From contig DAPQ01000075.1 in assembly GCA_002502175.1 (NCBI GenBank), positions 1 to 64,000 of the forward strand: a stretch of 64,000 bases of DNA, in the 5' to 3' direction. The translations under genes and the position numbers were made by a program. Source of the stretch: Euryarchaeota archaeon UBA19 (GTDB lineage: Archaea > Thermoplasmatota > Poseidoniia > Poseidoniales > Thalassarchaeaceae). Of the stretch, positions 46,401 to 58,000 are shown in pieces; within the stretch, counting starts at the first letter, position 1; each line of letters begins with the position of its first letter. The notes under the pieces are model-generated. The model saw nothing but the letters and a program-made list of their open reading frames with translations, was not told where the DNA came from and did not search any database.

Positions 46401-47637
46401 GAATAGGTTCCTGTGCGGTTTCTGAAATTGAATTGTTTTCTGCCCTTACATCAAAACTTCCCAATAGCCATAGTCCATTCCAACCACCAATAGGTCCAAT
46501 GTCGTTATTGTGTATTTCAGCTTTGGATGAATATACTGCTATTCCAGAACCTTCCCCTGCTCCGGATAGTTCGTTATTGTGAATTCGCACGTCGGCTCCA
46601 GCGTAAGCAGTAATTGGAGTTCGTTGAGTAGTTGTGATTACATTATTTGCTATTTCAACATCATATTCGGTATTTCCAATTGCCTTTAGGCTATTCACAT
46701 CAATACCATTGCAAGTGACTGAAATGGTAGAATCAATCACCTTTCCAGCTGAATTCCTGATACTAATCCCGAAATCACCACCGGCAAAATCTGAGTTTTC
46801 GACTCGAATAAATGTCTGAGAGGCCCAAATAGCAGACCTTCCTCCATCCCTATTTCCACAACCCTTGTTTGTTGATTGGAAAGTAGCATCCTGGAAAACC
46901 ATCGGGGAAATTGGTGTGCCTCCGCCATAAATTTGCACTGCCTGACCTGTGACGCCGCTTTCTTCGTCATTGCCTGCAACATATTCACCGCCAATGAAAG
47001 TTGGTTGGGCTAAATTGGCTGCGAGTACACTGGAAGTATTGATATCTTCAAATCTCATATCTCGCAGAGTCGGGCTTGCTCCGTCAAGAACTAATACTCC
47101 ATATCGATATTCATATTCCAATTGAACATAGAATGGGACACCCCATGCGCCTTCAAAATGCATACTCCTCATTCCCGATTGGGACAAATCCATTGTATCT
47201 CGAAGAATTACACCCTCTCCACAGGAGGGGTCTTCAATCCATATTTGTGAGCTCCCAGTACCCAATCCGTAACATTCTCCTGTTGCATTGGAATTCCCTG
47301 GTTCTGACCATGTTAGAGTAATTGGGTTTCCAGAAGCAGCATTGCCGCTAGAACCACAGGATGCAACTCCTGCACACAGGTTACCACGGACGTCAAGCAT
47401 AGTCCCGTTTGGTAATAAAATGTCAGTTCCGGGGTCGATTATCAGTTTGGCACCTGCGGCAATTGTAACATCTCCTGTGAGTTGATGTGTTCCACTCCAT
47501 CTCTCGAGTCCAGTAATGGTTCCACTGGTAGTTTCATTATTTGCAGATACTGTTGAGGCTGGGCCAACTAAGGCCAACATAGTGCTAGTCAGCATCAAGA
47601 ATACTAGGAACTGGCTTCTTACTCGGGTGCCGGTCAT
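43408..47637 (-). CDS. Secreted right-handed beta-helix surface protein, C-terminally anchored
   Basis: 1,409 residues with a signal peptide (FLVFLMLTSTMLALVGPASTVSA). Residues about 60-520 are parallel beta-helix repeats of the pectate-lyase/PbH1 type, with recurrent units such as VRIHNNELSGAG, AEIHNNDIGPIG and VRAENNSISETA. Next come several Ig-like or cadherin-like domains (APTVSVTSPSTQ, RPFVSLTSPQSG) of the kind found in adhesins and sugar-active enzymes. A membrane helix near residue 1346 (FVMIIAIVFVVIALLAGTLFF) is followed by an acidic tail ending in HPGWLWDPEKEEWVPDP. Catalytic residues cannot be assigned, so binding or cleavage of polysaccharides is an inference. The gene just upstream is the anchored subtilase. 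Confidence 0.85.
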   Translation of the reverse strand: MTGTRVRSQFLVFLMLTSTMLALVGPASTVSANNETTSGTITGLERWSGTHQLTGDVTIAAGAKLIIDPGTDILLPNGTMLDVRGNLCAGVASCGSSGNAASGNPITLTWSEPGNSNATGECYGLGTGSSQIWIEDPSCGEGVILRDTMDLSQSGMRSMHFEGAWGVPFYVQLEYEYRYGVLVLDGASPTLRDMRFEDINTSSVLAANLAQPTFIGGEYVAGNDEESGVTGQAVQIYGGGTPISPMVFQDATFQSTNKGCGNRDGGRSAIWASQTFIRVENSDFAGGDFGISIRNSAGKVIDSTISVTCNGIDVNSLKAIGNTEYDVEIANNVITTTQRTPITAYAGADVRIHNNELSGAGEGSGIAVYSSKAEIHNNDIGPIGGWNGLWLLGSFDVRAENNSISETAQEPILAGEYGTQAPSPTPARLYLANNTISTQGSGECSSQKWWGGSFTCPAIMAHRSGVTIVDNEINAGGSADGIRATGALLDVRRNIFNVQGSGAILQHYDSGFADSQQYGTLAFFSNNEWNGVSVTYNVSKSSVTVQSEYIPSPPPGEHPVLLSWSDQEAWVQNGWQNGVIPHEVRACDTCDDFTPYNFPLAINMDNNSTVFTFSNLSNLDLSKVKIETQPTKYAVQVQRAELVRFQTLVNGQRVENANVLIEDALGNDLYSLETDSDGYTPWFSLASNFHLDFRGLAGGDNPDGFADDEFEDSCSDGEDNDGDLLLDTDDPDCDYSAGTRELSLYRYTAYKFGYGLDSGEFTLSDTTYQDTLFLDNDPPSVSVIQNDGESFRRVVNLTGSAHDGTWAGIYETDELAQWDQKGFVHAVEIKDPFTSDWAAAGYATDSSGAEPGYVSRNNHPFSSWYYEYDMSGRQEGDYTFEFRAFDGLEYSPILTRTIKVNTEAPTVSVTSPSTQSTHTDGTVTFEGTAHDPYGCPIDCGTDIDQIYFQIEGPNYNVVTSTEGGTDWSWTWDFSGLPRDLATYTFTIWASDSNFCKGDIDECEAVVIDLQIDNQNSRPFVSLTSPQSGQIYAVDEKSIISGVARDNDGDVTRVDVEVFDVSNGYLNVFTGAVTEIESNGYWELEWDSRILTHNMQYLIKARSYDGYEFSDWMETQVIADNPPDADNNRPTFDSTNWQTEITLYCEFDTTSQNPCTTVEIDLLEFFDDVDGVNSLILSVYDDPARSSDDEFGLVINIGIDGVAFYDPKSMGFYNEDMDTWSLSNVIFVATDPFGSKEISTPVSFNVVPIEFYVGPPDQTTASDDELIIFSGSGLPGKTVRVTLGGIQVNSTVVLEDSTWELGISGAMLSKPVIPVFSISGSESIQGEEISPPSSGGGISFVMIIAIVFVVIALLAGTLFFSGVIALEEDDEEYDEVETDDSKGLRSDDHPGWLWDPEKEEWVPDPDHIGE

Positions 47638-47679
47638 ATTCTTCCGGTATCTAGAAGTGATTTAATCATAGGGTTTCAT

Positions 47680-47694
47680 CGAGCCGTAGGCTCG
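47680..47694. repeat. Short palindrome with 3-nt centre (CGAGCC-GTA-GGCTCG)
   Basis: Perfect 6-bp inverted repeat in the 83-nt gap between two surface-protein genes on the minus strand. It begins 26 nt after the subtilase stop, following T-rich runs (ATTTTCCCAATTTTCC on that strand), and ends 42 nt before the beta-helix gene. Member of the palindrome family. Confidence 0.5.
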
Positions 47695-47720
47695 GTTGAG
47701 GAAAATTGGGAAAATGATAA

Positions 47721-48959
47721 TCATGAATTTAGATTAAACTCAGTTCTAATCTCTTCTAGCCATGCTTCTGCATTCAATTCACCATATCCTGATTTGTTTG
47801 AATGAATCGCATCAATATCTTGTGTCTTTAGGGATGAATTTGCGAGGGCCCCCTTCACCATATTCATCTCTTCAGAATCAAATTTATTGTCTTCCCCTCG
47901 CATTTCATCTCCATGAATTTGTAGAATTAAAGCAAGAGCTCCTACAACGATTACGGTTGAATCGGAGGTTCCTGTTGAATATGCATAAGGTGAGGAGAGT
48001 TCTGTCGATGCTGTAGAGAACATTCTGACTCCTGGTGCGGTAACTTCTGGCTTTTGATTAGGAAATTTTCTCTCCTCACTCGAATAAGGATCTATGTTGG
48101 AACCTACAGAACTATTTGCCCAAATTTTCCCATCCACTGTGGAGGCACCAACCGAAATTACCCCCGGGATATTCGCTGGTATTGATACATCGTTAATATT
48201 CGCCTTATTGCCATTATTTCCAGCAGCGGCCACGACAAAAATTCCTGCATCCAATGCCTCGTTTACCGACTGTACAGTTTCAGATTGTAGATTACTCATT
48301 CCACTTCCTGGGTCGCCACCTAAACTTAGACTAATGATATCAACATCTTGAGAAATTCTACACCACCTAATCGCCAATGAGACTCTGTCCGACTGGCCTG
48401 CCTCTCCTTCAGGACCAAGGGCTAAGGCTACGGATATTGAAACGCTAGGGGCTGCCCCGACATATGTGCCATTGGCAATTAATAATCCAGCCATCAAGGT
48501 GCCGTGATAATTTTCTCCTATGTCACGGATATTTTCGTGCTCTCCAGAGTAAAAATCTCGAAATCCGACTAGATTACTATTTTCGAAATCAGGGTGAGAA
48601 TAATCAATTCCAGTATCCACTATGCAGACATGGACCCCATCCCCGAAGTAGCCCTGGTTTTGCAAATCCCTAATTCCTGAAGATTGATACGCCCACTCTG
48701 AATCAGGAAGGTAAGATATCAATAAAGGTTGAATCGATGACCACGTCATTAACAACAGAACCGTTCCAATAGCGAAACTGGCAGCACCCCACGGCCATAG
48801 AAACTCCTTCATCGGCCCTAATGGCCAACGAAGCTCTCGTGCTTCTTGATCGGTTAAGCCATAGTCAGAGCCGGGATATCCCGGTGCCTGAGGGTCGACA
48901 GCGGTGAGCAACCTGCTATCTTCAGGTTCAGGCATTAACTCAAGGTCCTCGAGAGTCAT
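47721..48959 (-). CDS. Subtilisin-like protease with N-terminal membrane anchor
   Basis: A 412-residue S8 protease. An acidic cytoplasmic N-terminus of about 50 residues precedes one membrane helix (WGAASFAIGTVLLLMTWSSI). The catalytic domain outside has Asp in CIVDTGIDYSHPDF, His in NYHGTLMAGLL and Ser in STGTSDSTVIV, where the usual GTSMATP is altered to GTSDSTV but the Ser is kept. There is no long propeptide or accessory domain. With the anchor at the opposite end from the large subtilase at 6052-10842, the two enzymes would sit differently on the membrane. It lies between the giant aglB and the beta-helix gene and could process surface proteins. Confidence 0.9.
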   Translation of the reverse strand: MTLEDLELMPEPEDSRLLTAVDPQAPGYPGSDYGLTDQEARELRWPLGPMKEFLWPWGAASFAIGTVLLLMTWSSIQPLLISYLPDSEWAYQSSGIRDLQNQGYFGDGVHVCIVDTGIDYSHPDFENSNLVGFRDFYSGEHENIRDIGENYHGTLMAGLLIANGTYVGAAPSVSISVALALGPEGEAGQSDRVSLAIRWCRISQDVDIISLSLGGDPGSGMSNLQSETVQSVNEALDAGIFVVAAAGNNGNKANINDVSIPANIPGVISVGASTVDGKIWANSSVGSNIDPYSSEERKFPNQKPEVTAPGVRMFSTASTELSSPYAYSTGTSDSTVIVVGALALILQIHGDEMRGEDNKFDSEEMNMVKGALANSSLKTQDIDAIHSNKSGYGELNAEAWLEEIRTEFNLNS

Positions 48960-49040
48960 TGGCTAATCAACAGCCTATTCTATCCGCTTTTCACCTATGA
49001 GGTCTTGTCTTGACCAAAGTTGCAAACGGGGTTATTCAGG

Positions 49041-52000
49041 TCAGAATGGCGCACCGGGTCTTCTCGAACCTGATCTTGTAAAGTACCAAACAACAAACAC
49101 TAGGATAATTGCCAAAATTATTCCAATAACTGTGGTTGGTGTTGAATCATCTACTGCTTGAGCCTTGAGTGAGTATCTCTTGCTCACAGTCTCGGGTTCT
49201 TCACCAAACTCTTGGCCTTCTGTTGAGATTTCAAAGTCAAACCATTCCTGTGAAGGCCCATCGAAATCTGTCAAATTTATGTCGATTAGATAGGTTACCG
49301 AGTCCCCGGACAGAACATCTTGGGTGACGCTTGAGCTTACATTCTTTCCACGAACCGTTCCAACCAACTTGACCTTCTCAGCGTCAACTAATCCAGTATT
49401 TTCTACAACCACAGTAAAGGTGTGGATTGTTCCGAATAATGGATCTCCATTGGAATAAACATTGGAAATCTCAAGAACTGGAAGTGATGTCTTCACTCTT
49501 ATGACTAATGGAGGATAGGTTCCATTATTCTTGTCTGTGACTGAAATTGTAATGATGAAATCTTCAGTTCCTGTTGCATTCTCTGGTGCAATAACCTTGA
49601 TTGTGTGAGTTGTGTCTACAAATGCACCTACAGTGTGTGATGTGGCACCTGTTCGTTGCCAATCTGGTGGAAGTTGCGTGTCATCAAATACAAATTCGAA
49701 TCTCTCATCTCCATTACCACTATTGGTGAATAATAGAGGTATTGACAATTCCTCACCGGGGCGGATTCCATAGACATCCAAGAGTGGCTCCCTTAATTCG
49801 AAATCATGGAATTGAGGAATTCTAACAATTACTTCTTGTTCAAACTGATAACCATCCGCTGAAGTGAATCTAATATCTACAGTGTGACCATTGGTCAGTG
49901 ACTGAGCCGTAGATTGATTGGCTGGAGTTATTCGAAGTAGTAGATTGTCGTAGGTTGTGCTATTGTTGCTATCTAAACCAAACTCAAAGGTGAAAGGAGA
50001 AGTCCAATTTTCAACAGACTGATCCCATACCTCTACACTCCAATACTGACCATCGGTACCTGCGACATTTCCTGATACGGTGTAACTAGACACCGTCTCA
50101 TGTCCAAGATAATCAAGTGACATTGTGAACTCGATTGAATCATATTCACCTTCATCTCCAAGGGTGGCTTGAACATCATCGAACTCACCTTCATCAGTTA
50201 GTTCTCCACCAGTTACTGATACTATTGTAGCACTAATTGTATGGTTGGAAATTCTGTCGAAGAGTATGTCCTGAGTAACCGATGCGGTCAAATCCGTTCC
50301 AGAACCTGGTACGTTGATTGACTTGCTTGTGGAATATTCCATTACACGGTCCATTTGATCGACAGAGAAGCTTCCTTCAACCCCAATCATGCCTGTAGGC
50401 ATCAGGATTGATATTTCACCAGCCTCAGTCAACATTGCATCCCATCGGACACCTGCTCCTGAAGACAGAATGAATTCCACCTCATCAATAATCTCTGCAC
50501 CTTGTATTTCGGATTCAGAAGCATGATGCTGTGTTCCATTAAAGTCAAGCCATTGAGTTGCAAGATATAGCCAACCACCATACAATAGATCGATGTCAAC
50601 ATTTCCGCCATCACTAATGTCTGCATCAATACTGGCCATTCCTACTAGATTAGATGATTCCAATGTTGCTCTAATTATCCAACGACCTGGTTCTACAGAA
50701 GCGGTCCATTGACCGTTCCATACTCCATCCTCGAATACCTTGTCAGGAACTACTCTATCTCGAACCATGCCATGTGAAGGAATCAAGATTAATTCGACTT
50801 GCTCACCAATGTTTGACAGGTCAGAGTGACTTACGTTTCCAAAAATGTTCACATATCCAGCGGTTAGCTCTATTTCTACCGAGTTTGGAGCGTTCATAGC
50901 AATGGATTCCATTTCTTGGTCGAATCCTTCTCTAAATGTTGAGACTTGCCAAGTTGTGTCTGCGGGAACAAATACACTCCATTCGCCAGCGGCGTTGGTA
51001 ATTTGGGAAATATTATCATGGCCTTCGCTGGTCATTAGAATTTCTACATCGGGTACGCCCTCTCCAACGTCAGCATCATCATCGTCATCATGATCCCAGA
51101 ATATTGTTCCAGACATCTCATAGTGTGTTGATGCAATAATATCGATTAAATCATTCTCACCAGCAACTAAACCTCCATCTAACAATTCGATTGAAGAGAT
51201 AACGTATCGAGTTCTATCTACGGTTTGGTTTAGTTCAATATTCCATGAACCAGATGAAATAATTCCTGATGTTTGTCCAGATTCATCGGTACTGTCAAGA
51301 TATACAGTTCCTAATCCATCATTAGAAGTTAGTTTCAAGTCCATATCTTGAAGATAAATTCCATTTGAATCAGAAATTCTAACTGAGAATGAAGCAAGTT
51401 CACTGGTTGAAATGGTCTCAGCGTTGTTAGCGTTTTGCTCGGATACGGTAATCGTTGTTCGAACTCCTTCAATAACTCCGGTGTCTGTCTCTACAGAATC
51501 GATTACAACAATCCACTCTCCATCTGCCAAGTGGTCAATTAGTGTACCATTCATATCGGTCTTTCTAGTGATAACTTCACCACTGTTTTCCGGATTGATG
51601 AATCTAACTAACTGATCAACTAGTGGCCCACCACTTTCATTAGTAAATGTCAGGTCTACCTTCCATTCTGGATCAAAACCAATACTTCTGCTAACTACTT
51701 CTCCACCGAAGCCGACCTCAAAGTAGGCATCGCCTGTCATTATTCGAGTTCCGAAAATATCTCCGGCACGAGCATTTGAGAGTTCTACATTGATTCGGTA
51801 TGAACCCGCTTCTACAGGTACTCTTGCAAATCCTTGTGAAATCCATTCTTCACCATCTTCTGCTACATTAATCGTTAATCCTGCACTATTCTCGAGTGGG
51901 ACAATGGAGAATTGGTAATTGACTAGCGTGCCATTGGTAACACTATTGTCGCCGGTGTTATCCAAGAAGAAATCTATCTCAAGGAAGGACATAGCAGGGT

Positions 52001-55000
52001 AAACGTACATCTCTACCGTATCATTTTCACCATCAACCATCAGAGTTGCTTCAGTTGCATTTAGCCACTCTAAATCGGTTGTAAATGTCCAGTTACCTTC
52101 GGGCAAAATTGTGTTAAATGTACCAAATTGGGTAACGTCAATATGCCACACAGCATCAATATCATCATTGGTCGCAAATACAGTAACCTGCTCCCATCCT
52201 TCTAGATTTGATGAGTAATAATTTCCTAATCGATTTAGATTTAGGTTTCCATTAACATCGTAACCCGGACGTGCGACCATTGTGATATTTTCCATACCCT
52301 CTTCGACTGTGAATCGGGTACCATTAACCACATTCAGGACACTACCAAACACTGCAGCGTCAACTACAGAACCAATCGGCAATACGACGTTGAATACACC
52401 ATTTGCGTCGGTAGTTTCGGTTGTTGTGAAATTTTCCCAATGGAAAATCACCTGAGTAAAGTCAACAACCTCAGCTTGGATCGTGGAATTGGTGACTTCT
52501 GCATTTGTATCATAGTAAACTGTTCCAATTACATTCATTGATTCCCTGAAAGTAAAGGAAGTCGAAATGTCTGATTCAAGGTCAATTTGTTCCCATAATT
52601 GCTCGGAATCACTCAAGTCATGGCTGAGGATCCATTGACCTTGAGATAATTCCGCCAAGTATTCTCCACTGACGTTATCGAATACAGCAATAACTGGTGC
52701 TGCTGAATTATCACTCTTTACCAGAGTCAAATTTTCGAGACCCTCAACAGATGTTTGTGAACCATCAACGATTTGACTTAATGAGAATCTCAAATCGAAT
52801 ACAGTAGGTATTGGAGTTGGGAATTCAACTTGCGAATCCATTTCAGCATCGAATTCATGCCTCAACTCAACTTCATTGAAGCCGTCTTCATCCATATCCA
52901 AAGCAAAGGTATACTCTCCTGGCATGATAGGACCGAACTCGAAAGAACCGTTCTCATCTGCGGTTAACATACATGGCGCGTACATTACTTCACTACATTC
53001 TCCGAGAATAGTATCATTGTCAGATTCGGAGTGAACCATAGTTACAAAACCAGCCAAAGTATTGCCATTTTCATCGGTTAATGTTCCGGAAATGGATCCA
53101 CCCGCAACATCGATTTGATGAAGTGACGGCACCCCTCTGAAAGGAACGTTAAATCCATCAATAATTTCGATTCTAGTGCCATCGTTGAAGATAACTGCTA
53201 CGTTGTAATTTCCAGGTATGGCGTCGATTAGGTGGAATGTTCCAGCTTGAACCATAGGCCCACTGAACTCACCCTCTCCGCTGAAAGTACCCGTGCCGTT
53301 TAGGGTTCCATAGGAATCTAGTTCTTCATTACTGGCGTCTACGGTGAATACACCTGCTCCAATTAGAGACGAACCATTGTGTTCTTGTGAGAATGAGGAT
53401 GTACCGTTTGAAGTAAATCTACCAGTTGCATTAACTGCACCCTCAATCAAGAAGTCTCCATCTGATAGGGAACAAACCGAGTAGTTCTCTGGCATTGTTC
53501 CATTTTCGTTACAATCTCCATCAACAATGTCCTCTCCATCAATTACTCCGGAGAGGGTTCCACGGCCGGTAAATTCACCGGATCCTGCTAGACTGTGCCC
53601 GTGAAGAATAGTCTGTGTGTGAGTCCCCACGAAATCATTGACTGTCATCAGACCATTGCTGATGACTTCTCCTTCACCAGTAAATGTCACTTGACCGATT
53701 CCTTGGAAAGCAAGGTCGGGGCCGTTTACGCTACCTGTAGAAGTTTCCAACATAATTGGTTGCATCTGAATTTGATCCCAAGCAGGCGACAATTCAACAA
53801 CAGCATCGGTGATTGCTTGACCACTGAACGAACCGGCGCCATTCCAAATTAATCGACCTGTAGAGAATGATGGTTCTACGATGATATCCCCGTTAATTAG
53901 AGCTTGACCATTGGAATGGCCATCTTCTCCGGAGACATTAATGATAGTCTCGGATAACCACTGAGAGCCGGATACATTACCCAATATTCCAGTGATAAGG
54001 TTGACATTTCTTTCACCAATTGTTGATTCGGTTGCTACATCTTGAAGCATACCTCCACCACCGCTTGCTAATTCATCACGAGCCGCCCTTAGATCAGACT
54101 CGCCAAAGAAGGCTGAAACTCTTATCTTCCCTGCTGGAACAGTGAATGAATAATCTCCGTTTTCATCTGCATCTACTGTACCAATAGGAATCCAATAAGT
54201 TCGAGGGTCTTGATCAGTTACAGTGCCATTTTCATCGGGGACCTCTTCGCCACTAAAGGCGTCCCTTTCGATTAATATTCTAGCATTAGGGACAGGACCT
54301 ATTCCGTCTAATTCAACTGTACCTTCTATAGTCGCACCGCTGTAGTATTTGACGACCTTAACATTTGAATTTGCTCTACCGATAGCAGCATAGCCACCAT
54401 CGAAAATATCTGGAACGCTGTTATTGTCTTCATCGGGTGAGTCTGAACCGTCATCGTACCAATTTGCGATGACGAAGTGATTCATCATTGCACCAGGAAG
54501 CGGGAAGGCGTTCTCTAGTGGGGAACCGGGGGTTCCGCTGATAGCCCATGTTGGCCCTGGTTGTGATGGGTCAACTGTTAATCCCAAGCTTGAAGTTCCA
54601 TATCCAACATAGATTCTTGCAACCATAGTTTCGAAGAAAGATTCGGTTTGCTGATACTGTATATCGACAAGCTGAATCATGTCTGTGGAATCTTCCATTG
54701 CTCCAGACTGCTGCTTGACAACATCCGACATATACTCCTGTTCATAGCGCTCAGCACTCATGAAGACAGTTGGTCTATCTCCTCGCTGAGTCTCATAGAC
54801 CGATTCAATGTAATGATTCGGATCTAGACCAGAAAGGGTAGTTGGCGCGTAGAAGATTCCAGTTGTTTGACCTCTGTGGTAACTTTGATCCGCGTAATAC
54901 GCTCCACCAAGCGGATACAATCTATCGTCTATTGCGAAGTAGCGAATCTCATTATTTCGTTCGATAGTTTCTCCCAAACTACCTTGATAATCCTGAACTT

Positions 55001-58000
55001 CGTAGACAACTTGAGAAGAAATATCATGGTACATTTCCACTAATTCATCTAAGGTAAGTGCAGTGGTCAGGAAAGCACGTGATAGACCTAACTTAGCATT
55101 AGCACGATGTAGGTTTGTTGAAACGTCATCATAACTTTCGATTAAGTCGGCAGTGTATCTGTAACCACCAATTTCGTAATGCGTTGTTTGCTCCTCATAG
55201 GGTTGGCTAGAGCCACGTGCTTGGTCGAAGATCGATTTAGCCTCTGTCTCATTTGTGGTTGCATTTCCAACTTGCTTTCCATCCTTGAAGACGAACCACA
55301 TTGGTTCGGTTGGAAGTCCATTTTCATCAAGTATGGTACCGTGCATCAAATCTGTAGTAATCTTCAGGTTTCCAGCTGTAAAGGAAGAATCTTGTACCTC
55401 CTGTACATTTTGATAGATTAGTACCAAAGAACGATCGATTACGAATTGCTTTTGACCTGGTCCAAGTGATAGAATATCATGGAACTCCTCAACTTGTTCT
55501 GTTGTTAGGTGGTTCTGAATGGCTTGGGTAAATTCCTCGCCAAATTCTCCGTTTCCGGAATATTGCCTATCTCCTTGAGCCAGTGTGGCGATAAACATAG
55601 CAAGTGTATCTTCTTGACTGGAGGATAGTAACATTCCACCACTATGAGGAATACCGGACTGGAAGTTATCAGCAACGGTAGGGTGCTCTCCCGAATCCAA
55701 TGCTTGGAATCCATAATCCCACCAAGAGACGAAAGCGGGTCTTTGGCCAAAGTCCTCATCAGAATCTTGTTCTGAAAGCCATTCATAGGCCATATTCCAA
55801 CCTCCGCCGTTGAATCCAGGGCCGAATGTTCCCATGTACCAACAACCATTTCCACAATTTGCTGTTGGATTGTATGAACTGCTGTCTAGAAGTGAAAGCC
55901 CTCCGATATCGAATCTCATTACGTCTGGAGTAATATCGTAAATTACCTGATCTACATCTCCCGAAGCAGTCTCACCTCTTGGAATACCTGAATCGATACC
56001 GTAGGTTGCATGTTGAGTTGCCACCAGCATGAATACTAGCACTAAGGCTGGAATCATCGGCTTCTTCATACTAGCAGTTCTAGCAGAACGGAAGCGAGCT
56101 CTTGGAGTTCCAATTCCTGCGCGACGCCATTCTTTGATGAAGCCGGAGAAATCAGCCATATTCCAAAGAGCGGCGATTCCGATAGCCCCAACAACGGCCA
56201 TTGCAGGAGTTGCGTTTAGAATGAATCTACCAGCGGTCCAAGCCATGTATGAAGCGATTAGAACCCACAAACCAACGAGCGAAAGGCCTTGCTTTTCTTC
56301 TCTGGCCCCTCGCCAAAGTAGGATGAATGCATAACCTAATGCAATCAGTGTAACAATCGGGCCGAAGGAAGCGAATAGTACACCTCTACTCGGGGCCTGA
56401 GCCTCACCGATTGTTCCGAATATCTTGTTCTTTGAGAAATAGAATCCACCAGTGAATAAGATGTCCCAGCCGTCGTAATATTCAGCGGTTTGTAGAATCC
56501 ACAATGCCGATAGAATACCGCCAAATAGCAAGCCACCGCTTCCTAATACCAATAGCCAAGGTTTGTCGCGGAAGCTAGATGCGACCCAACCTAATGCGAT
56601 TGTAAATCCAACAATGTAGAACATAGGTTGGAATCCACTTGGGGCCCATAGTAGGTTAAGTCCAGGCCATATGTAGAATGGTAATGGGATTAGGAATGTT
56701 GTGAACATCATCTGCAAAGCGGCCGAGGTAAGCGGTAGGCTGTCACGTCGGCGGAACATATTCAGAACTATTTGGAAAGCAAATGCGAGGAAAAGAATAC
56801 CAGGACCGTAAACGAATCCTTTCCAACCAAGCGCTACTGTAGAGAAGCTAATACCTGCTAGTGTCGCATAGGACATCATAACTGGATTTCGATTCCACAT
56901 CTCGCGAATTCCAGCAACCAAGTAAAGTGGATTGGCGCTTGGGTCGCGGAATACCCTTTCACTACCAATTTCTCCTAATGCTCGAACCCAGAAGTAGATG
57001 GCTAGGGTTAGGAAAAGAAGTGCAAAGGAGTCGTGGTCTGCTAGACCAAACGTTGAGTGGCTAATGTGCCCGGGCATCAATGCCATGAGCCATGCAGCGA
57101 ATATTCCTGCCTGTGCGCTGTGAAGGCGGTTTGCAATTCCAGCAACTGGCAGAACAATCAATGCTCCGAAGATGGCTGGCAAACCTGCAACGGACCACCA
57201 AACGACTTCTTCGGCTGCGATACCAGTTAGCCATTCAAGAGCGAGGCCACCTAATGCTAGGCACCACGAAAACAGTGGGGGTCGAGGATTGATTCCTCCA
57301 CTAGGGTAGGATCGGTCAGCATCGAAAATGAAGTGTGCATGCTCAGCTACAATGTAATCTACAACCCTCTTCATGTACCAAGGGTCTGAACCTCCAGTCA
57401 TATCCCAAAGCCCTGTTATGTTTGCATTCATTGCAGGAAGGACGTTCCAACCGGTTCTAATCAAGAGACCAACAATTACTGCAGAGCCAACTAGGATGGA
57501 ATAGGAATTATCTCTCCACCATAAGCGGAACTGACTAGGTTCACGACGAGGGGCAATATCCCCGAACCTTCCACTAGATGCAAGGATGATTGCAAGTACA
57601 TTCAACCAGAACGTAATGAAGAACCAAGAGAATGCACCACCGAAGTCATTACCGGCTAGGAATTCTAATTGTTCAGGGAGGCTAACTCCGATCTCAACCA
57701 AGTGAGATAGAGTGTAAATTAGCCAATTTACCGCAACTACTGCCCCTAGAACGTGCCATCTCTCAGCACGACAGAAGGCTACAAACATCACTACTACTGA
57801 GGTTACTAGAGCCCACACCCCTCCAAGGTAATGGTGTTCCTCAAAGGTAGCAGCATCTGAGATAGTTGCTATTGAATAGAGTGGAATTAAGTTAACAATC
57901 AAGAGAATGAATGAAGTGATTAGTATATCACGATGCTCTGAGAAATCTATTTTCTTTGGAAGCCTATCGAACAAAGATCCATTTCCACCATCATACAAAA

